A DNA stretch of 64,000 nt from Tamarix chinensis. Taxonomy: Eukaryota > Streptophyta > Magnoliopsida > Caryophyllales > Tamaricaceae. The DNA lies in the NCBI GenBank assembly GCA_030549775.1, contig CM060174.1, positions 52,888,707 through 52,952,706 on the forward strand, read 5' to 3'. Shown here one piece after another: positions 57,050-64,000 of this stretch. How positions within the stretch are numbered: the first letter of the stretch is position 1; every line of letters begins with the position of its first letter. Below the pieces are notes generated by a model, which did no database searches, was not told the origin of the DNA, and saw nothing but the letters and a program-made list of their open reading frames with translations. A program made the translations under genes and the position numbers.

Positions 57050-58217
57050 ATAATATACAGAGATATTCTCCAACTTGATACTCTTGAGTGCAATATGAAG
57101 AGAATATTCCTCTTCTTCTGGTTAATCCTCCTTCTTTTTTGTCTCTCCTTATTCAAGAAAGATATCCACTTGAATTGATGGACCTACTTCATCATTATTT
57201 GTACCCTTCATACTATATGTTGAGTAATCAAAAGCAACATGGACTAATTAATCAACTACTAAACTTATTTTGTTAAAGACTTGGTATGTTTCACTATGTA
57301 ATGAGTAGCCAATGAAGATACCTTCATCAAATTTAGACTCAAAATTACCTAAATAGTTTTTCTTATTATTTAAAAAAAAGTATTTATATCCAAATATATG
57401 GAAATATCTTATATTTGGTTTTTTATCTTTAAAGTCTTCATATGGTGTTTTCCTGAGAATGGCATGAATCAAAATGTGATTCATGAGATAGTTGGTGGTT
57501 GATATGGCTTCAGCCCAAAATTTCTTGGGAAGCTTAAAGTCACACATCCTACTTCCTCTAAAGTCCTACTCTTTTACTTGAAGGCACAATTTTGTTGTGG
57601 AGTTCTTGGGGTCAAAAATTTATGGGAGATTCCATTTTGATCACATAATTTCATGAAGTTAGCACTTTAAAATTCCTTGTCATGGTCGCTTCTTATTACT
57701 TGGATCATTTTTCCCTTTTATACTTAGACTCTCTTATAAAGTACAAGAAATAAATTAAAAACATCATGTTTAGTAAAAAGAAATAAATTATGTTTGTATT
57801 TTGAGTAATAATCCATAATAATTAATTCATATCTACAACATCATAAGCTTGTATATCAAAAAAAATTATGTTGTAGATCAAATGGTTGAGATGTGGTCAC
57901 AAAATATTTTTGTTTGAATGAGATTCTATATTGTTTTCCTTGTTGACATGGATCAAGTAATATATTATTTTTAAAGTTTAACTTAGAAATACCACGTGGT
58001 TAGTCTTTCATTGTCAATTTGTTTAATATATCCATATTGTAGTATTCTATTCTTATATTCCATTACAATGTATCATTATCTAAAACACTTAAGCTTGTAT
58101 TGTGTAGTTTAATAGCTTTCATGTCAAGCATATCAACATTGATAAGGTAAGGACATAAAAATAGTATAAGTTATCTACTCTATTTGAGATCATAAAATGA
58201 AAATGAGATTATTTAAC
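57050..58217 (-). pseudogene. Copia element E: integrase (broken)
   Basis: The open stretch 57,248-57,547 gives LPKKFWAEAISTTNYLMNH, then RKTPYEDFKDKKPNIRYFHIFGYKYF, and FDEGIFIGYSLHSETYQVFN, the C-terminal part of a copia integrase. Upstream text to 58,217 contains a degraded core. The gag-PR-IN-RT-RH order confirms Ty1/copia. Confidence 0.85.
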
Positions 58218-59560
58218 TCAAAATCCCTTAACATAAATTTTTTTAATGATAATAAGATCATTCTTAATACTACTAACCAAGTATGCATCATCATTAAAGG
58301 GATTAGAGTTAAAAATACTGATACTACCCCCTCCAATTATTTTTCCTTTGAATTTGTCGCCAAAATATACACTTCCTCCTTCATTGGGTGTCAATTTTGA
58401 TAACATCATCCAATCACTAGTCATGTGCCTTGAGCACCTATTGTGTAGGAGCCTTTTTTGTCTTCTTATTTTCCCCTTGAGGAAATATTCCAATCACAAA
58501 TTTCCTAGTTTGGGCACCCCTTTAATTGATCCGTGATGGGTTAGTTTTCAATTCTTTAGGGATTGTTCCCATAGGAACCCACATCCCCTTTGATTTTGAA
58601 GCATTTTTAACATTTATATTACAAGATAAAGTAGCATGCCCATTTTTACCACACACATCATAATTAATCATCCTTTTTTTCTGTAGGGATAAATTTTGCA
58701 TTCCTAGCATGTATACACATGGATAAGGAGTTTCCATTTTTCCCATAAGTGCTAGATACATGAGAATTATGTAGTTGATGAGCTTGGAAGGATTTCACAA
58801 TTTGTTTTTCAAAGTTTGGTGTTTCATATCCTTTTTCTCACAAGAACCTAAGCCTTCTTCATCCTTAGTGAATGTATACACTAGTTTTACAAACATATCA
58901 CACTTGACTTATAAATCCGCCAACTTATTTATAAGCTGATCCATATTTTCCTTATTATCAATATTAATGAATATATTATATGCATCAAATATAAGACCTT
59001 TTTCACTTATCATGGTTGTGATGTACAATGTACAAGATTGTAAGATGACATAGTCAAGTTTGTGTGTAGTTGGTTTAAGCGACTATAGAGTTTTCTCACA
59101 TTATCGTGTTGTTTAGTCACTTTGGCAATTTTGTGTAGAGAACTGTGTAAAACACATAGTATATCATCATATAAGTATGTATTCTTCTATTACACCTTAT
59201 TATTATCATCATAATTATCATCAAAGTTGGAACAAGAGTCAAGGAGAAAGAATCATCTTTGAGTGCCATAAAATAGTGGTATGCTAACTCTTATTCTTCT
59301 TATAATGGCTCTCCATCACTTTCTCCATACGTGACTTTGGTGTTTCTAGGATCTTATTTTGCTTGAATTGGGTTCCCTTTGCTCCTTTCCATTTTTTTGA
59401 ATAATCTTATTTATAAATTGGAAGCAGTCCTAAATGGCATGTTTAGACTTCCCATAGTTGTGACATTTGATCTTCTCATCTTTGGATAAGTCCCTTGGAC
59501 TCCATGAATTTTTGGGAATCTATCTTCCTCCTCTTCCACCTTTAGATCAAAGAAGTCTCT
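58218..59560 (-). pseudogene. Copia element E: gag and protease (broken)
   Basis: The protease stretch 58,218-58,493 has NRCSRHMTSDWMMLSKLTP and VYFGDKFKGKIIGGG; the D-S-G active site expected just upstream is degraded to HNR. A zinc-knuckle-like VCGKNGHATLSC lies in 58,522-58,761, with WVPMGTIPKELKTNP after it. A second, damaged knuckle reads C-HN-Y-GKSK-H-AI(stop)D-C near 59,450, its second cysteine replaced by tyrosine. The upstream gag is otherwise unreadable. Confidence 0.8.
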
Positions 59561-59574
59561 TTAATTATCATCTA

Positions 59575-60387
59575 TACCCTTCATTCATGGATTTAATTAA
59601 TCAAAAGCAACATATATAGATTCTTCATTGACTAAAGTTATTTTAATAAATATTTGGTGGCTTTACTTTGTAATGAATATCCAATTAAGATACCTATATC
59701 ATCTTTAGAGTCTAGCTTACCTAAATTGCTTTTCCCATCCATTGGGATAAAGCATTTACTTCCAAATTCATAGAAATATTTTACATTTGTACCTTTTTTG
59801 AGCTTAAATTATTTTCTTGAGAATGGTATGAATCAAAACACAATTCATCACATAGTTAACTGTTGATATAGCTTTCACCCAAAAGCACTTCAGAAGCATG
59901 GAATCACAAATTATGTTTATTTATACTTCCTCCAAAGTCTAGTTTTTTTCTATATGAGACCATTTTATTTTCAAGTTCTTGGAACTAAAAACATTATGGA
60001 AGAATCCATTTTATCAAAGAATTATGTGAAGTTGGCATTTTTTGATTTCCTTTCCATGATTTCTTCTTATTATATTGATCATTTTTCCTTTTTTTACCTA
60101 GATTCTCTTAGCAAGTACAAGAAAAGCATTAAAAACCATCCAAGCTATGTAAACTAATAATTCCAATAATATCCATATGCAATAGCTAAAGTGGTTTAGG
60201 TGTGGCCACACAAATATTTTTTTGCTTGAATGAGACTCTATAGTTTCTTCAATATTGGCACCCATCATATCTATCATTTTCATAATTTATCTTTAGAAGA
60301 CAATGTATTAATCCACTTCTAACCAATTTAATTAATAAATCCATACTACCATGAGATCTTCTTAGATGTCATAACCATGCATCAATA
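59575..60387 (-). pseudogene. Copia element F: integrase fragment
   Basis: Minus-strand text repeats the integrase C-terminal blocks of element E with clear divergence: the region 59,640-59,930 corresponds to 57,270-57,550, including the segments read as GIFIGY-like and TINYVMNCVLIH-like. It is a second, related copia copy directly upstream of E's gag, truncated and cut off at 60,387 by the next LTR. No gag, protease or RT of its own is seen. Confidence 0.72.
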
Positions 60388-62408
60388 TGCAACACCCCCA
60401 ATTTTCCCAAATAAAAAATTTCATTTAAAATAGTGCAGAAACTGAAATACATTAAGGAAAAATTAGGTTTTATTGTCTTACCTAGAATAGGACAAATATT
60501 TACCTCCTACTCAATATAAGATATAAGGCTAAAAACAACAAATACATTTAAAAATAAAAGAGTGTGCGAATGTAGATTATATAAACACTTTGAAAGATGC
60601 TTTACATTGAATTACCTTAACCAAATCATTACAAAATATAAGTAAAAGTACAGGGCTATATTGAAATCATATTAGAATGTGACACCAAAACAAAAATTGC
60701 AATCTACCATGGATAAAATAAAAGCAACGAATGTCCATGATCTCAAGCTCCTAACCCAAGCTGAGGTAGGCCCTTTACTGGCTATCCCCAAAAATCTACA
60801 CATGACCCTTTGCTAGTGGGAATGAGCAGGTGACTGAGCAAATGGGCATATCCTTACACTAATGTAAGCCAAGTTGCAACCTAAATGGAAACATAGTATG
60901 AAAATTCTATCGTACACAAATGTAATATTTAGCATGTAATGCCATATACGTAAAGGTAATAGTACTTCTCAACATGCTATCATGCATAACTCAAATAATT
61001 TAGAATATATCATGCTTGGTTTTACATCATAATCATGTAGGTACTCACACATGTAATAGCAGATGAAATGCAAGAAACCATTAGGGTTTATTTCCCATTA
61101 CTCAATCTGTTAGATTATAACATGTCCTTACTGATACAATGAGAGAGGTCAACATCTAGCTATAATTTCAATCAATAATCAATTAGTCATTTTGGCTCCG
61201 AGAGTACATACCATCTTTTATCCTTACCATTATTTCCATCCTTATCCAATCATTAATCACTCACTTGGTCATCATTCATATTGTATCATCCAATTACTTA
61301 TCATCTGAATATATATTATCAGGTGATGGAGCTTGCATCACCCCATTGTCTCACATACCTTGGAAGTCTATCTAAATAAGGGACATAAATTCTAGGTCAA
61401 AGCTTATCATCAAAGAAGTTATAAGTCCAAGCAGAAGCCAAGCACTAGAATGAACATAGTTATAGGCTACATACAACTCATATGGACATAATTCTAGGAC
61501 AAAGTGAACCACCTAGGTAACTAGACCTTTTAATATCGATACCCCCTAGTTCATCAATAGTTTCTCTAGTAGGTAAGGCACAAAGACCTCTCAGGATCCA
61601 TCCCTAAGGCAAAGCCCAAAGATAAACTTAAACCGGGTAACTAATTGAGGATCAGGTAACCCAAACCCATACATAACTAGATTGTCTTTTGCTTTATGTA
61701 ATTAGTATATTGTTCAAATGGATAGACGATCATACAAGACCTGTACAAAAACAAGAAAAGCATTTCCCATGTTTATTCCATATCAATCCTTTTCTTTCCC
61801 TTATCCTAACCATCTAGAGTTTCCATTTACCCTTTTTAAATATCACTCATGCCCATCATAATACTTTATTCAAGCACATGTTGTACTTCATTGCTCTTTT
61901 CTCAAGGTCCTTCACACTTCAAAAGTGGAATTACCTATTTAGCCCTTAATATGATCATATAGTAGAACATACATTATAATGCATTTAATCATTTCATTAG
62001 GTCATTAATCTATTATAATATCTATATTTTATCACATTAATAATTATAGGATAGTCCCAAACATAGTCTTAAAGCATAACCAAACCAAAAAAAATAAACT
62101 GCACAAACCTTTTGATCGATTTGGCCCTACTAGTTAATTAGTTATACCAATCATTCAATCGGTTTGTTCGACCAGTCAATCGATTTGACTCAACCAGACT
62201 ATGTTTTTCCTCAAACCCATCAATAGGTTAATCGATCAGTTGCACCAATTAGTTTAGGCAAACTTGTATACTGTTGATAGACTTGCTGATCAGCTCTGCC
62301 CAACCCGTTAATAGGTTTAAGTAGACAAAAAGACAAGGTCTTTGCACATTTAGAAATTGATGGGTTGGTTCAACCAATCGAAAGTTCTAGGAAATAATCT
62401 CCCAGTTT
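60388..62408 (-). mobile_element. LTR-like block G
   Basis: Starts TGCAACACCCCC, and its first 150 bases have the layout of B-family LTR ends (TTTTATTGTCTTACC.. in the place of the GTTACCGCC segment, then TATAAGGCTAAAAAC). It has no coding text. Between 62,120 and 62,400 it holds repeated CGATT/ACCAGTCAATCG words. The far end is not clear, since the next LTR begins at 62,409. Probably a diverged solo LTR; orientation is inferred from its start. Confidence 0.45.
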
Positions 62409-64000
62409 TATAATACCCAAAAAATTTAATAAATAATCCTCATTTGGGATAATTTAATTTTTAGCTTTATTTAATTTAATTATTTTGTGGATTTTTGGGT
62501 GTATAAAAATGGATTTCAATATTAAAAAAAATTTAAATAAATATTTTGTTATTTTATCATACTCATTTTATTTAAAAAAATTTCAAAACCCATATTTTAC
62601 TAAAATTACCATATTAAACTAATATATTAAATTTTCATAAATTAAACTATTAAATTAATTTATCTATCTAAATAATTAAATACCTTTATTTCAAAAAACT
62701 ATTTTAATTTTATTTTCCCTATTTCCTTTTTCCTTTTTCTTTTTTCCTTTTTCTTTCTCCTTTTCCTTTCTTTTTCTTTTCCTCCTTTTTTTTCTTCTTT
62801 TCTTCTCCTCTGGGCCGCTGGCTTGCCTCTCCCTCACGTTGGGCTGTTGGGTCTTTCTCTTTTTTCTCTTCTCCTTCCCTACATCGTCTAGCCTAGAATC
62901 CCTCATCTCCTTTCTTTCTTTCTTTATATTCTTCCCCCTAGTTTATCTAGCCCAACCTCTCATTCCTTTCCCTTTCCCTCGTACGCACAATGCCGGCCCA
63001 CTCCTCCTTATTTCCTATCCTTGCCCGACCACCCTACAGCCCAATCATCCTTTCTTCTTCCCTTCTCCTTCCTTCTTCGACGATGAGGCCATGGCAGCCT
63101 GCAACCACCGCCTACAATCACTTGCCTCCCCCTACAACCCTAATCTCTCTCCCTCACTCCCCATCCCTTTCCCTTCTATTTTTGAGTAAAGCACAACCCT
63201 CCTTCGCATGGCCTTCTTTTTTTTTCCTTTTCTTCCCTTGCTTCTCCCTACCACCATGCACCCGTCAACCTACAGCCCCATGCCACCACATAGCCCACCA
63301 CCCCTACCTTCCCTACTCTCCCTCTTATTTTTCTTCCTCTCCCCTACCCATTTTCTTCCCCTAAGCCTTTTCCTTCTCTATCTACCGAGCCCTTTTTTTT
63401 CCTTCTTTCCCCTCCCCTCCTCCTCCTCCTCCTCCTCCTCCTCTATTTTTACTTAGCCACCCTCAATCATTGTTGCTACCACCTAACATACCACCACAAC
63501 CACCCCCTAACACCCCTTCAACCTCCCCTAACACCACCCTTCCTCCCTTTGGATGAAATTCCCCCTACAGTCCTCCTTTCTCCTCTTATTTTACTTTCCT
63601 TCTTTTCCTCTACCCAACCTTCTACCCATCTTTCCAGCCCTATAATCGCTGCCTCCACCACCCTAAGCCACCAACCTTTAATCCCTAACAACCACCTACA
63701 CCTCTACTCCCTCCCTACAACCAATCACCACCCTCACTCCCCTCCACAAGCTCTTAATCCAACCCTTAACCAAACTGTCCGCTTCCCTTCTCCCCACTTC
63801 CCCTCTTCAACCCCTTCTCCTTTATTTTTGTGCATGCAGCATGAGTCCTTCATCCCTCTTAGCAAAATCTTGTTTAATTTTTTGAGGCATAACAATAGTT
63901 CGTGTTAGTGTGTATTAATTAAGAAATTGATAAAAAAATGTATTCTTTTCATTTTCTACTTCTATTATACTAAATTTTGATAATATTTTTAGGTATTAAT
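62409..64000 (+). mobile_element. D-like LTR H (runs off right edge)
   Basis: Starts TATAATACCC (a TG-to-TA change) and follows the D LTR plan: a short AT-rich U3 with TTTAATTTAATTATTTTG, then a pyrimidine-rich zone (62,690-62,970), then C/T-rich text with proline/serine-coding frames (to about 63,900) and a return to AT-rich text. The frames at 62,839-63,908 are compositional, equivalent to those at 31,995-33,138. Its other end and any internal region lie outside the window. Confidence 0.6.
63417..63444. repeat. TCC microsatellite
   Basis: About nine perfect TCC triplets in the pyrimidine-rich part of LTR H. No gene. Confidence 0.9.

Noticed and set aside
62839..63908. Four plus-strand frames that look like extensin or proline-rich proteins
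   Set aside because: They translate the pyrimidine tract of LTR H and lack the SPPPP repeats or signal-peptide arrangement of real extensins.

Overview
This window is intergenic, repeat-packed nuclear DNA from a flowering plant. Nothing in it reads as an intact host gene. The AT-rich background, plant-type Ty3/gypsy and Ty1/copia polyproteins, primer-binding sites for plant initiator methionine tRNA, and an endogenous plant pararetrovirus all point to an angiosperm. I cannot name the species from the sequence. Nearly every base can be assigned to a mobile element, and almost all coding remnants carry stops and frameshifts.

Layout. 1-6620: a degenerate Ty3/gypsy element on the minus strand (element A, Tekay/Del-like), with a partial 3' LTR at the left edge, gag-PR-RT-RH-IN, a tRNA-Met primer site, and a 5' LTR. 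6620-16.3 kb: a split minus-strand plant transposon-like gene, with an A-family LTR (A2) between its halves. A2 is itself interrupted by a 5.0-kb solo LTR of a second family (B1, target duplication ATAAA). 16.9-17.6 kb: a Ty1/copia RNase H fragment. 17.6-21.36 kb: a 5'-truncated B-family LTR in plus orientation (B2). 21.5-24.18 kb and 53.19-54.84 kb: the two halves of another Ty3/gypsy element, C. It is split by a 29-kb insertion, 24,187-53,189, flanked by the duplication CAAGT.

The insertion is Ty3/gypsy element D, a close relative of A in plus orientation. Its 5' LTR is interrupted by a near-complete endogenous pararetrovirus (24,303-31,629, minus strand, circularly permuted). Its reverse transcriptase is interrupted by an A-family solo LTR (A3, 38,040-49,632). 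A3 is interrupted by a B-family LTR (B4), and B4 by another 4.85-kb solo LTR (B3, duplication GTTAT). This gives at least five levels of nesting: C > D > A3 > B4 > B3, with the pararetrovirus as a separate branch inside D.

55.7-60.39 kb: two adjacent degenerate Ty1/copia elements on the minus strand. 60.39-62.41 kb: another LTR-like block. 62.41-64 kb: the start of a D-like LTR running off the right edge.

The most notable item is the pararetrovirus, a Caulimoviridae member resembling florendovirus-type endogenous elements. It has a TATA box, tRNA-Met primer site, leader, coat protein with zinc knuckle, protease, reverse transcriptase with an intact YIDD box, RNase H and a downstream second ORF. 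The circle was opened between coat protein and protease. One junction carries filler DNA copied from two separate parts of the viral genome. Feature edges without a named motif are estimates.
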